From Candidatus Woykebacteria bacterium GWB1_45_5 (GTDB lineage Bacteria > Patescibacteriota > Microgenomatia > Woykebacterales > RBG-16-39-9b): DNA of 30,527 nucleotides. The DNA is taken from contig MHCO01000052.1 of the NCBI GenBank assembly GCA_001816645.1, positions 28,159 to 58,685 of the forward strand, written 5' to 3'. A model generated the notes under the pieces. It worked only from the letters and a program-made list of their open reading frames with translations. It searched no databases and had not been told where the DNA came from. This document shows, piece after piece, positions 7,134 through 14,025 of the stretch. Every line of letters starts with the position of its first letter. Position 1 is the stretch's first letter. A program made the position numbers and the translations under genes.

Positions 7134-7154
7134 ATCCAATTGACCTACGAGCGC
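7129..7154 (-). pseudogene. 5' remnant of a tRNA-Arg-like gene
   Basis: Read on the minus strand, GCGCTCGTAGGTCAATTGGA continues with TAG. It is nearly the same as the start of the intact tRNA-Arg-GCG (CTCGTAGTTCAATTGGATAG). The sequence then runs into the palindrome, and no anticodon arm, T-arm or CCA follows in the expected place. Some 100 nt on, AGAGCGT could pair imperfectly with the acceptor, but no T-loop precedes it. I judge it broken. Confidence 0.5.
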
Positions 7155-7225
7155 CTAATTAAAGACAAATGTCATTTTACTAAAAACAAGCCCGAAATTC
7201 CACTGGTTACAGGCGAGAAAATGCT

Positions 7226-7278
7226 GATATAATCGCGGATTACATCTCGCGCTTGTTTCTCTAACGAGATATAATGAG
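7226..7278 (+). promoter_or_regulatory. Hydrogenase operon promoter with phased repeat element
   Basis: Two TATAAT boxes (7228-7233 and 7270-7275) lie 42 bp apart, each preceded by GA. Between them is a conserved block with TTACATCTCGCGCTTG and TTTCTCT. ATCTCG and CGAGAT flank the block as a 6-bp inverted repeat. The second TATAAT is 8 bp before the hydB ATG, so the message should be leaderless. The same element recurs in reverse orientation at 13660-13756. I see no standard -35 at 17 bp, so an activator may be needed. Confidence 0.7.
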
Positions 7279-7283
7279 TACTA

Positions 7284-8279
7284 ATGCCGAGGGTAATCTC
7301 AAAAAACCACATTCCAAACCTTCTAATCCACTTAAAGAAATCCCACGACGTCTTTGCTCCAATGGAAAAGGAGGGCGAAGTTGTTTTCGGTAACGTGGAA
7401 GACCCAACCAAAGTGCTATTAAATTATAAAACCACTCTCCTGCCGCCAAAAATTTATTTTCTGCCTCCTGAGGAGGAGCTGTTTAAAGTTACTAATGGTC
7501 GGGTCCAAGAAGAGCAGCTAAACAATAAATTTGTTGTCTTTGGTCTTAGCCGCAAAGATCTGGAAGCGATTGTTTATCTCGACCAAATCATGAATAAAAA
7601 ACCAGCAGACACTTTCTACTTAAACCGGCGTAGGGCCGTAACGTTGATAGGAGTATCGGAGGAGGAGGTTGGAGTCCCACCCGGCGGCGATTTAATCTTG
7701 GAAAAAATCTCTGATCGATATTATCGCACCCTCGCTTTAACCAAAAAAGGAAAAAAGATTGCTGATCTCGAATTTTTTGAAGAAAAGGAAATTAACCATA
7801 AGGCAAAATCGCACGAAGCGACTTCCAAACTCGATCAGATACTTCTGGATAGCGAATTGATCGCTCGAGCAATCGAATGGTCGAGAGAAAATTATCGGCA
7901 GATTTGGGAGCACTTGGGTCGGGTTTGTTTAGGTTGTGGGATTTGTACTTATGTCTGTCCGCTTTGCTATTGTACTTCTACTGAAGATAAGACTTCCTTC
8001 GACCAAACAGTTTGTTCTCGCTGCCGAAAGTGGGATGCTTGCACGTTGCCTGGTTTTGCCAAAATTGCTGGTGGGCACAACTTCCGACCGACTCAAGCCG
8101 CCCGTTATTTTAACTGGTTTTATCATAAATTTGTTCGCGCTTACAAAGAGTTTGGCCGGGCCCAATGTGTTGCCTGCCATCGCTGTCAAAGATATTGCCC
8201 GGCTGGAATTGATATCGAAAAGGTTTTAGAGGAGATTATTAACGCCTTTCAAAAAGCGGAGCCTGAAAGGAAATTCTGA
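7284..8279 (+). CDS. hydB: [NiFe] hydrogenase (group 3b) beta subunit, 4Fe-4S protein
   Basis: 331 residues. In group 3b (sulfhydrogenase-type, bidirectional NADP-linked) enzymes, HydB carries electrons between the NAD(P)-binding HydG and the hydrogenase dimer. Two ferredoxin-type cluster motifs are visible: CLGCGICTYVCP (Cys 215, 218, 221, 225) and CVACHRCQRYCPAGID (Cys 295, 298, 301, 305). Additional cysteines in PLCYC and QTVCSRCRKWDAC are also typical of this family. The N-terminal about 200 residues match the family's non-cluster domain (ELFKVTNGR, FVVFGLSRKDLEAIVYLD). No signal peptide, so cytosolic. First gene of the operon, with a leaderless start; it abuts hydG directly. Confidence 0.93.
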   Translation: MPRVISKNHIPNLLIHLKKSHDVFAPMEKEGEVVFGNVEDPTKVLLNYKTTLLPPKIYFLPPEEELFKVTNGRVQEEQLNNKFVVFGLSRKDLEAIVYLDQIMNKKPADTFYLNRRRAVTLIGVSEEEVGVPPGGDLILEKISDRYYRTLALTKKGKKIADLEFFEEKEINHKAKSHEATSKLDQILLDSELIARAIEWSRENYRQIWEHLGRVCLGCGICTYVCPLCYCTSTEDKTSFDQTVCSRCRKWDACTLPGFAKIAGGHNFRPTQAARYFNWFYHKFVRAYKEFGRAQCVACHRCQRYCPAGIDIEKVLEEIINAFQKAEPERKF

Positions 8280-9104
8280 GTGGAAAACTTACTTCAGCCA
8301 AAAAAGGTAAAAATAATTAAACTGCAAGAAATGTCAGCTAACGTCAAGCTTTTTAGCCTTGCCCCAGTTGGCTGGAAGTTTCCAGCAGATAGAGACGGTT
8401 TAATTTTTACCCCTGGTCAGTTTTTCTTAGTCGGCCGCTGGGGAGTTGGTGAAGCGCCTTTTGGCGGCGCTTCTTCACCATTTGAAAAGGGTTCCATTGA
8501 AATTGGCGTAAGAAAGGCGGGAAATGTCACTGCTGCCTTGCACCAACTGGCAAGGGGTGACGAAATGACCATTCGTGGCCCTTATGGCAACGGCTACCCC
8601 CTTGATTTCTTCAAAGGTAAAGACGTGGTGATGGTTACCGGCGGCTGCGGAATTCCACCGATCGCTACCTTGATTGAGTATATAATTGCCCGCCGAGAGC
8701 TTTTTGGTCGTGTCTACCTACTCTACGGTGCTTTAACACCTGACGACCTTTTATTTGAGGAGCGTTACAAACATTGGGAAAAACATATTAAAGTGATTTT
8801 GACGGTTGACAAACCCACCCCAGATTGGAAGGGGCATATTGGTTTGGTCAGCGAGTTAACTCGCGAAATTAAAATCGATCCGGTTAACACCGCTACTGCC
8901 ATGTGCGGTCCTGGACCAATGGCTGCAGCTTTGGAAAACATTTTGCGTCCACTTGGAATTGCTGACCGGCGAATTTTTGTTTCCGAAGAGCGAAAAATGA
9001 GCTGTGGGATCGGCAAGTGCCAGCATTGTACAACTGGCGATAAATACGTCTGTACGGATGGGCCAGTTTTTTACTATGATCAAGTTCAAAGCAATTGGGA
9101 TTAA
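8280..9104 (+). CDS. hydG: [NiFe] hydrogenase (group 3b) gamma subunit, FAD/NAD(P)-binding
   Basis: 274 residues, starting at a GTG directly after the hydB TGA (AAAGG about 10 bases upstream). It is a ferredoxin-NADP-reductase-like subunit related to dihydroorotate dehydrogenase PyrK. The flavin region has FTPGQFFLVG and GVGEAPFGGASSP. The nucleotide-binding part has GPYGNGYPLDFF and VVMVTGGCGIPPIATL. The C-terminal 2Fe-2S site is SCGIGKCQHC plus YVCTDGPVF (Cys 242, 247, 250, 258). It exchanges electrons with NAD(P)H for H2 production or uptake. Complete, with no disruption visible. Confidence 0.93.
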   Translation: MENLLQPKKVKIIKLQEMSANVKLFSLAPVGWKFPADRDGLIFTPGQFFLVGRWGVGEAPFGGASSPFEKGSIEIGVRKAGNVTAALHQLARGDEMTIRGPYGNGYPLDFFKGKDVVMVTGGCGIPPIATLIEYIIARRELFGRVYLLYGALTPDDLLFEERYKHWEKHIKVILTVDKPTPDWKGHIGLVSELTREIKIDPVNTATAMCGPGPMAAALENILRPLGIADRRIFVSEERKMSCGIGKCQHCTTGDKYVCTDGPVFYYDQVQSNWD

Positions 9105-9105
9105 A

Positions 9106-9131
9106 GGCTTGTAGTGAGCTTGTCGAAGTAT
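9106..9131. repeat. REP-like repeat between hydG and hydD
   Basis: GTAGTGAGCTTGTCGAAGTA, a copy of the common CTTCGACAAGCTCACTAC element in reverse. It fills the short hydG-hydD gap. In frame it would encode ACSELVEVF, a peptide typical of this repeat rather than of hydrogenases, which argues for the hydD start at 9134. Confidence 0.65.
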
Positions 9132-9133
9132 TT

Positions 9134-9925
9134 ATGGTCAGCGGAGTCGAACCAAAACCAAAATTAGCGATTTTTGATTTTACAGATTGTGAAGGCTGCG
9201 AAGTAGCTTTAGTTTCCTTGCGAGAAAAATTGCTTGATCTTGCTGGCGAAATCGAAATTGTCAATTGGCGCTTAGCCCAAAGGCGGGCAGATGAAGGGCC
9301 GTACGATGTTGTTTTGATTGAAGGGACGCCAATTACCCAAGAAGAAATTGATACTTTGAAGTTTTTGCGGGAACAAACCAAGATCTTAGTTGGGTTAGGA
9401 AGCTGCGCTACTTTGGCCGGAATCCCCGGGATAATTGATAAAGAATCACGCGGTTTTTGGTACAAAAAAATCTACGGCGAAAAATATAAACCGCGCGGAA
9501 TTGACGCTCTACCACTCACCGCTTACGTTAAAGTAAATTATTTAATTCACGGCTGCCCGGTCGAAAAAAAAGAAGTGGTCAGAGTAATGGAAGAGCTTCT
9601 GGCTGGCAAAGCTCCTAAGCCGCGGGGCTATTCAGTTTGTTTTGAATGTAAACTTGCCGGAAATCCCTGCCGACTGCTAGCCAAGAAAATTTGTCTAGGG
9701 CCAATTACCCAAGGTGGCTGCGGGGCAATCTGTATCAGCGGCGGCTCGCCTTGCTACGGCTGCTTTGGTCTGCGGGACAGCGCCCAGATTGATAATTTAC
9801 TCCACACATTGTATAAATTTTCTGACTCACCAGAAGTAGAGCAGTATTTTTCAATGTTTTTAAAGAAAACACCAGAATACGCACGGTTATTTAAAAGGCC
9901 AAGGGTAAAAAATGGAAAAACCTGA
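9134..9925 (+). CDS. hydD: [NiFe] hydrogenase (group 3b) small (delta) subunit
   Basis: 263 residues from ATG 9134. An upstream in-frame TTG (9095) would read through the REP-like repeat and is unlikely. This NADH:quinone oxidoreductase 20-kDa-like subunit carries the proximal FeS cluster next to the NiFe site: FTDCEGCE (Cys19, Cys22), GLGSCATLAG (Cys91) and IHGCPVEK (Cys141). The C-terminal part holds the cysteines of the other clusters (CFECKLAGNPC, GPITQGGCGAICISGG, SPCYGCFGL). It lacks a Tat signal, consistent with a cytosolic enzyme. It overlaps hydA by 14 bp. Confidence 0.92.
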   Translation: MVSGVEPKPKLAIFDFTDCEGCEVALVSLREKLLDLAGEIEIVNWRLAQRRADEGPYDVVLIEGTPITQEEIDTLKFLREQTKILVGLGSCATLAGIPGIIDKESRGFWYKKIYGEKYKPRGIDALPLTAYVKVNYLIHGCPVEKKEVVRVMEELLAGKAPKPRGYSVCFECKLAGNPCRLLAKKICLGPITQGGCGAICISGGSPCYGCFGLRDSAQIDNLLHTLYKFSDSPEVEQYFSMFLKKTPEYARLFKRPRVKNGKT

Positions 9926-11168
9926 ATTTATTACCAAAATTGAAGGCCACGGCGCTTTGCATTTTAATTGGCAGAAAAACAAGGTTTGGTTGGAAGTGGC
10001 CGAGGGAGAAAGACTTTTTGAAGGAATGGTGGTCGGCCGACCAGCGACTGATCTTTACTGGATTACACCCCGGATTTGTGGTGTTTGCCCAATCGCCCAC
10101 AATTTGGCCGCCTTAAAGTGTGTTGAGAATACGCTGGGACTAAAGATCTCCGATTCGACGGTTTTGTTAAGGAAGCTGCTTCTCGATGCCCAAATGATTC
10201 AAAGTCATGTTCTTCATCTCTACTTTTTGGTTGCGCCAGATTATTTAGGTTTAGATTCCGGATTGGAGATTATCCAGACTCACCCGGTTTATTTTCAGCA
10301 AGCCTTGGAATTGAAAAGAGTCTCTGATCTGATTGCGGATATGGTCGGTGGTCGTGGAATTCACCCCACCGCCACTGCCGCCGGCGGTTTTCACAAGGTT
10401 CCTTCAACTGAACAATTAAGGGGGCTGAGAGACGAAGCAGAGAAAATGTTAGCCGCTGCTGAAGGCTGTGTCCATCTTTTCTCTTCCTTAAACTACCCGG
10501 AAGTAAAGGCCGATTTTAGTCTTTTCTCCCAGGCCAATGGTAAAACCTATGAAGTTTATGATATGAAGTTTATTACCTCCAATAAAAAACTCAAAGCGAG
10601 ATCGGTTGGTTTTGAAAAAGTTATTGATGAAGAAATCAAACCATATTCAACGGCCAAATTTGGCTATCACGAAGGCAAGGGAATGATGGTTGGGGCGTTA
10701 GCCCGCCTTGCCTTACAAGGAAAATTATTAAAAGGAAGGGCAAAAGAATTTTTCAAGACCGCGGATATCGATTTCCAAAATCCTTATCACAACAATCTTG
10801 CCCAGGCAATTGAAACTTACCATTTTGTCCAAGAAGCGAATGGGATCCTAGAGAAATTGATCGAAAATGGCGTTGATTCCAAGGCAACGGAATTACCAAA
10901 GGAGTACAAACCAAAAAGAGCTTCCCGTGGCGTCGGGATGGTTGAAGCTCCTCGCGGTGGTCTGTATTACGAAATTGAGGTTGACACTCAAGGTTTGATT
11001 ACTCATTGCAATATTATTACGCCAACAGTTCAAAATCTAAGCTCAATGGAAGAAACCGCCCAAGTGGTACTCAATCAAATAAAAGGGCAATCTAAGGAAA
11101 AAATCCAAGAACTACTCGAAATGCTCATCCGCGCCTACGATCCCTGCATCACCTGCTCTGTTCACTAA
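9912..11168 (+). CDS. hydA: [NiFe] hydrogenase (group 3b) large (alpha) subunit
   Basis: 418 residues; the catalytic subunit, coordinating Ni and Fe through four cysteines. The N-terminal pair is in RICGVCPIAH (Cys56, Cys59). The C-terminal pair is in DPCITCSVH (Cys412, Cys415). KIEGHGALHF near the N-terminus and GGRGIHPTATAAGG are further family features. The reading frame stops immediately after the His of DPCxxCxxH, so the C-terminal extension normally cleaved during maturation is absent. The last 20 bases overlap the end of the converging gene at 11149-11916. Last gene of the hyd operon; no terminator is evident. Confidence 0.95.
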   Translation: MEKPEFITKIEGHGALHFNWQKNKVWLEVAEGERLFEGMVVGRPATDLYWITPRICGVCPIAHNLAALKCVENTLGLKISDSTVLLRKLLLDAQMIQSHVLHLYFLVAPDYLGLDSGLEIIQTHPVYFQQALELKRVSDLIADMVGGRGIHPTATAAGGFHKVPSTEQLRGLRDEAEKMLAAAEGCVHLFSSLNYPEVKADFSLFSQANGKTYEVYDMKFITSNKKLKARSVGFEKVIDEEIKPYSTAKFGYHEGKGMMVGALARLALQGKLLKGRAKEFFKTADIDFQNPYHNNLAQAIETYHFVQEANGILEKLIENGVDSKATELPKEYKPKRASRGVGMVEAPRGGLYYEIEVDTQGLITHCNIITPTVQNLSSMEETAQVVLNQIKGQSKEKIQELLEMLIRAYDPCITCSVH

Positions 11169-11916
11169 CCATATCAATTGTTTTCTGGGTGTAGTGTTCG
11201 AGGTCTTGGACTTCTTGTGGAGTTAAAACTTCACAGGCTTGAGCCCAGTGGAAAGAAACCCAATCACCAGTCTTTACCTTCGGAATAATGTCTTTATTCC
11301 AACTAATTTCCCTCTCAAGTTCCACCCCAAGTCTAATTTTTTTACCTAAAACTAATGATTTACTTGTTACTTGCAACTTGTTACTCCCGCCTGCATCGCT
11401 TTGCGAAGCAATGCGGGCAGGTGTTACTTTTTTCACGCGGCCCCAACCCACCCGACAAAGATCGAGCATTGTTCCTTTAAGTTCAACGGTGTGAGAAACC
11501 GCGCCTAAAATCAAAACATGAAAACTATGGTGCGGAACGACCCCGTCAGGGATTCTCCTTGCACGTTTTTCTGCTTCTTCGCGAGAAAGAAGAGATGGTT
11601 TGACAAAATCGGTTCTGATTAGGTCGCGTAGATCATCGGTCTTAACGCTATCAAGCAACTTATTTCCCACCCACATTGCTTTGACCACCCTCTTGTCAAA
11701 CGGGTCAGCAATCCCGTTACTTTTGGCAATTAATTTAAAGTACGGATAGGGAGCTTCAAAGTGTCTAAAAACCTCTTTAACCTGTTCTTCCTCGACTTTT
11801 TTGCCGGCAGCAAAATCAAGCAAAATCTTTTTGCTTTTAGCTTCTTGAGGTCCACAAAAACCAAGTCGGTAAGAAGGCAGAGAATAAGCTATGGCGGCTC
11901 TAAGACCGGAGGACAT
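11149..11916 (-). CDS. Conserved protein of the hydrogenase locus (possibly DUF6390 family)
   Basis: 255 residues, function unknown. The opening YSLPSYRLGFCGPQ, then FRHFEAPYPYFKLIAKSNGIADPFDKRVVKAMWVGN and later PHHSFHVLILGA remind me of a family annotated DUF6390 that occurs near hydrogenases; I recall this from memory and cannot check it. No signal peptide or membrane segment. A foreign-looking in-frame segment (about residues 165-187) comes from a repeat at 11361-11425. The C-terminal codons overlap the last 20 bases of hydA tail to tail. The start overlaps the EamA gene stop by 17 bp. Placed last in the hypC operon under the shared promoter repeat, so it probably serves hydrogenase maturation or function. 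Confidence 0.7.
   Translation of the reverse strand: MSSGLRAAIAYSLPSYRLGFCGPQEAKSKKILLDFAAGKKVEEEQVKEVFRHFEAPYPYFKLIAKSNGIADPFDKRVVKAMWVGNKLLDSVKTDDLRDLIRTDFVKPSLLSREEAEKRARRIPDGVVPHHSFHVLILGAVSHTVELKGTMLDLCRVGWGRVKKVTPARIASQSDAGGSNKLQVTSKSLVLGKKIRLGVELEREISWNKDIIPKVKTGDWVSFHWAQACEVLTPQEVQDLEHYTQKTIDMVSEQSR
11361..11425. repeat. Palindromic repeat inserted in-frame in a coding region
   Basis: An alternating block (ACTTGTTACTTGCAACTTG) is joined to a palindrome at 11386-11421 (CCCGCCTGCATCGCTT / AAGCAATGCGGGCAGG). Translated, it gives PARIASQSDAGGSNKLQVTS inside the 11149-11916 protein. The low-complexity content and palindrome fit a mobile repeat rather than ancestral protein sequence. Confidence 0.65.
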
Positions 11917-12832
11917 AAAGCAGTCTAGGCAGACCCTTTAATGTTTGCCAGATTTCCCGAAAACCGATCGCCAAAGCTACCCCAAAGGTGAGAAGGAGTG
12001 ATCCGATCAATTGAGTTTGAGTAAAAGACTGGCCTTGGAAAATGAAGGTCAGAAGGGAAGTAATCGGTGAGCCTAGAAGTAAGATCACAGTCGCGGTGGA
12101 GACATTAATATATTTCAGGCCAGTGTACCAAGTAGTAACGTACCCAAAAAGAAGTACTCCAGAAATTACGATCCATGGGAAATGCAGCGGCGTTAACTTA
12201 GAAACGGCTTGAATATTGCCGGTGAAAATTAGGAATAAAAGAATAAATACCGAACCGATTCCCATCCGCCCAAAAGCAACGATACGTGGAGAAAGGGTTC
12301 TTAAAGCGTATTTGGAAATAACATTTTCCACCGCCCAAAAGGCAGTCGCAGCTAAAACAAGAAGATCGCCTTGTTGGATGCCGACTGGTAAGAATTTCAA
12401 AAAGTAAAGATTGCCCATCAAAAGAAAAGCGCCGGCGATTAAAAGCCAGTTTGGAATTTTCTCTTTCAGGAATACACCGGCCAAAATCGCTACGTAGATA
12501 AACATTGTTTTGTGGATGAAAGCGCCATTGGTAGCGGTGGTTAGTGATAGGCCTTTGAAGAAAAGGAGAAAGGGGATAGAACCACCAACCAAACCAATAA
12601 TCGATAAAATTAACCAGTCTTTCTTAGCTAGTTTTTTTAGGTTTTTAAATTCTTTCAGGCCTAATAGCAGACCAACCAAAAGAAAGGCAACGAAGAGATT
12701 TTTGAGAAAGGCAAAAAGATAGGGATCAAATTCCCCAACGCCAAACTTATTAATAAAAATCGAAACCCCGCTTATAACTGCAGTGCTAAAAACCAAAAGT
12801 AATCCTTTCGAAGTTAAGTCTCTAGTCCCCAT
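11900..12832 (-). CDS. EamA/DMT-family transporter
   Basis: 310 residues with about ten hydrophobic helices arranged as two EamA repeats. The first contains FINKFGVGEFDPYLFAFLKNLFVAFLLVGLLLG; the second begins around LLVLAATAFWAVENVISKYALRTLSPRIVAFGRMGIG. Such drug/metabolite-superfamily carriers export or import small metabolites (amino acids, sugars, purines); the substrate cannot be inferred. It starts 3 bp after hypC ends and overlaps the following gene, so it belongs to the hydrogenase accessory operon. A role in supplying nickel or a cofactor would be speculation. Confidence 0.88.
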   Translation of the reverse strand: MGTRDLTSKGLLLVFSTAVISGVSIFINKFGVGEFDPYLFAFLKNLFVAFLLVGLLLGLKEFKNLKKLAKKDWLILSIIGLVGGSIPFLLFFKGLSLTTATNGAFIHKTMFIYVAILAGVFLKEKIPNWLLIAGAFLLMGNLYFLKFLPVGIQQGDLLVLAATAFWAVENVISKYALRTLSPRIVAFGRMGIGSVFILLFLIFTGNIQAVSKLTPLHFPWIVISGVLLFGYVTTWYTGLKYINVSTATVILLLGSPITSLLTFIFQGQSFTQTQLIGSLLLTFGVALAIGFREIWQTLKGLPRLLYVLRS

Positions 12833-12835
12833 AAT

Positions 12836-13045
12836 TTAACGCCAGCTTTTAACCAATTTTAAAACTTCCTCCGCTTCGGCTCGTGCGACTTTTTTAATCG
12901 CCAGGCCATGGCTAGAATAAAGATAATCGCCAATTTTAACATTTTTTAAAAGGCTCACGTCAACCTCGCTTTTCTTACTCCACGCATCAACCAATGCTTT
13001 ATTTTTCTCTAATTTTAAAACTCTAACCGGGGTGGCTAAGCACAT
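12836..13045 (-). CDS. hypC: HypC-type hydrogenase maturation chaperone
   Basis: 69 residues. HypC delivers the Fe(CN)2CO unit with HypD and binds the immature large subunit. The diagnostic N-terminus MCLATPVRV is intact (Cys2 is essential), followed by the small beta-barrel pattern ALVDAWSKKSEVDVSLLKNVKIGDYLYSSHGLAI, which ends in the usual 'GDYVLVHxGxAI' motif. Length is typical, perhaps slightly short. No hypA, B, D, E or F is present in this window. It faces the hydrogenase operon from the minus strand. Confidence 0.93.
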   Translation of the reverse strand: MCLATPVRVLKLEKNKALVDAWSKKSEVDVSLLKNVKIGDYLYSSHGLAIKKVARAEAEEVLKLVKSWR

Positions 13046-13054
13046 AAAATCTCT

Positions 13055-13633
13055 TCAACTCGTTAGCTTGTGAAATCCATGAGAGAGTGCATCAGCCGCA
13101 TGATCTAGCCAGCTCGCTTTTGGTAACTCTCGGTAAGGAAGGTAACGGACAAGAAGGTCTTTAATTTTATCTCGATCATCTTTGTTAATTAAGAGTATTA
13201 ACCGTCTTGGCCAATGAAGAAAAGTGTCCACGTTTAGTAGTAGAAACCCCCTTCTTTCCGTAAACCAAAAATCGTCTAGTTCCTCCCAGATATAGCTTGT
13301 CCCACCAGTGTTGATGCCTTGAGTAGTAACGGCGTTTTCAATTACTTCTGGCGGCACAGTCGCCAAAATATAAGCCACAAAGGCTAGCGCCAAAACCGGG
13401 ACAATGATGAAAAATTCCCGCACAAAAAGAAGAATTAAAATAAGTGTCGCTACGAGCAAAAAGGTGTAAACAAACCATTTGACGTTGCGCTTGGTATACG
13501 GTCGAGAAAATGATTGCCAGCGAAATAGAGATTTGACTGCCTGCTGCTTTCGCCCCTCTAAGTGGCGGATTTCTTCTTGCAGGCCGGCGAGTTCTTTTTT
13601 TAATTCACTTACTGAGCGTTCCTTTTCAGCCAT
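13055..13633 (-). CDS. Unknown membrane protein with N-terminal coiled coil
   Basis: 192 residues, no family that I can name firmly. Residues 5-40 form a charged coiled coil (SVSELKKELAGLQEEIRHLEGRKQQ). Two adjacent membrane helices follow (about 53-72 VYTFLLVATLILILLFVREF and 73-93 FIIVPVLALAFVAYILATV). A soluble C-terminal domain of about 95 residues contains GTSYIWEELDDFWFTERRGFLLLNVDTFLHWPRRLILLI; this 'YxWEELxxFWF' pattern resembles PH-like domains behind two-helix anchors found in many candidate-phyla genomes. First gene of the hypC operon, with a TATAAT box 26 bp upstream and AAAGGG before the ATG. Its link to hydrogenase is by position only. Confidence 0.7.
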   Translation of the reverse strand: MAEKERSVSELKKELAGLQEEIRHLEGRKQQAVKSLFRWQSFSRPYTKRNVKWFVYTFLLVATLILILLFVREFFIIVPVLALAFVAYILATVPPEVIENAVTTQGINTGGTSYIWEELDDFWFTERRGFLLLNVDTFLHWPRRLILLINKDDRDKIKDLLVRYLPYRELPKASWLDHAADALSHGFHKLTS

Positions 13634-13659
13634 TTTACCCTTTGATTGCCATTGACTAA

Positions 13660-13756
13660 ATTATATCTCACCAGAGAAACAAGCGCGAGATGTAATCTTG
13701 CGATTATATCTTGCCAGAGAAACAATTGCGAGGTATAACCTCGCGATTATATTTTA
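13660..13756 (-). promoter_or_regulatory. Phased promoter-like repeat array of the hypC operon
   Basis: Two full 43-bp tandem units (13671-13713 and 13714-13756, both starting CCAGAGAAACAA on the + strand) and the tail of a third. On the minus strand there are three TATAAT boxes (13665-13660, 13708-13703, 13751-13746), exactly 43 bp apart. Reverse-complemented, unit 1 is almost the same as the element ahead of hydB: GATATAATCGC, then GATTACATCTCGCGCTTG and TTTCTCT. The box nearest the gene is 26 bp before the ATG at 13633. Confidence 0.75.
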
Positions 13757-13814
13757 CCATGCCGTCTATCGCAAATACTAAATGTGGTCCGCGTTGGGCT
13801 TTTGCTTGTCCATA

Positions 13815-13843
13815 TTGAATTCAGTGGGCTATTTTGCTAAAAT
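13815..13843 (+). promoter_or_regulatory. Promoter of tRNA-Ser (GCT)
   Basis: TTGAAT (13815-13820), a 17-bp spacer, then TAAAAT (13838-13843), 18 bp before the mature tRNA 5' end. Confidence 0.6.
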
Positions 13844-13861
13844 TTGCTGACCGTCTTAAGT

Positions 13862-13950
13862 GGAGGAGTCGCATAGTGGCCCAGTGCACAGGTTTGCTAA
13901 ACCTGCGAGTCGTAAGGCTCACGTGGGTTCGAATCCCACCTCCTCCGCCA
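13862..13950 (+). tRNA. tRNA-Ser (GCT)
   Basis: 89 nt with encoded CCA. Acceptor GGAGGAG/CTCCTCC. Anticodon stem CAGGT/ACCTG encloses TTGCTAA, anticodon GCT (codons AGC/AGU). Long class II variable arm; T-loop TTCGAAT. Confidence 0.95.
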
Positions 13951-14016
13951 TTCGACGCGCTGCGCTTGCTCATGGCAGGCCAGCAAGGAGAATGCCCTGA
14001 GCGAAGTCGAAGGGCA
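13951..14016. repeat. REP-like repeat after tRNA-Ser
   Basis: Contains TGCCCTGAGCGAAGTCGAAG and GGGC, the common 'CCCTTCGACTTCGCTCAGGGCA' element with its inverted ends, plus a GC-rich leader (TTCGACGCGCTGCGCTTGCT). It separates the tRNA from the GIY-YIG gene. Confidence 0.65.
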
Positions 14017-14025
14017 AGATAATTA

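Noticed and set aside
8446..8484. Palindrome GGTGAAGCGCC...GGCGCTTC in hydG
   Set aside because: It encodes the conserved flavin-binding segment GVGEAPFGGASSP, so it is native coding sequence rather than an inserted repeat.
13671..13756. Possible CRISPR-like array (43-bp repeats)
   Set aside because: The units are directly abutting without unique spacers, number only two plus a partial, and carry -10 boxes; no cas genes are present.
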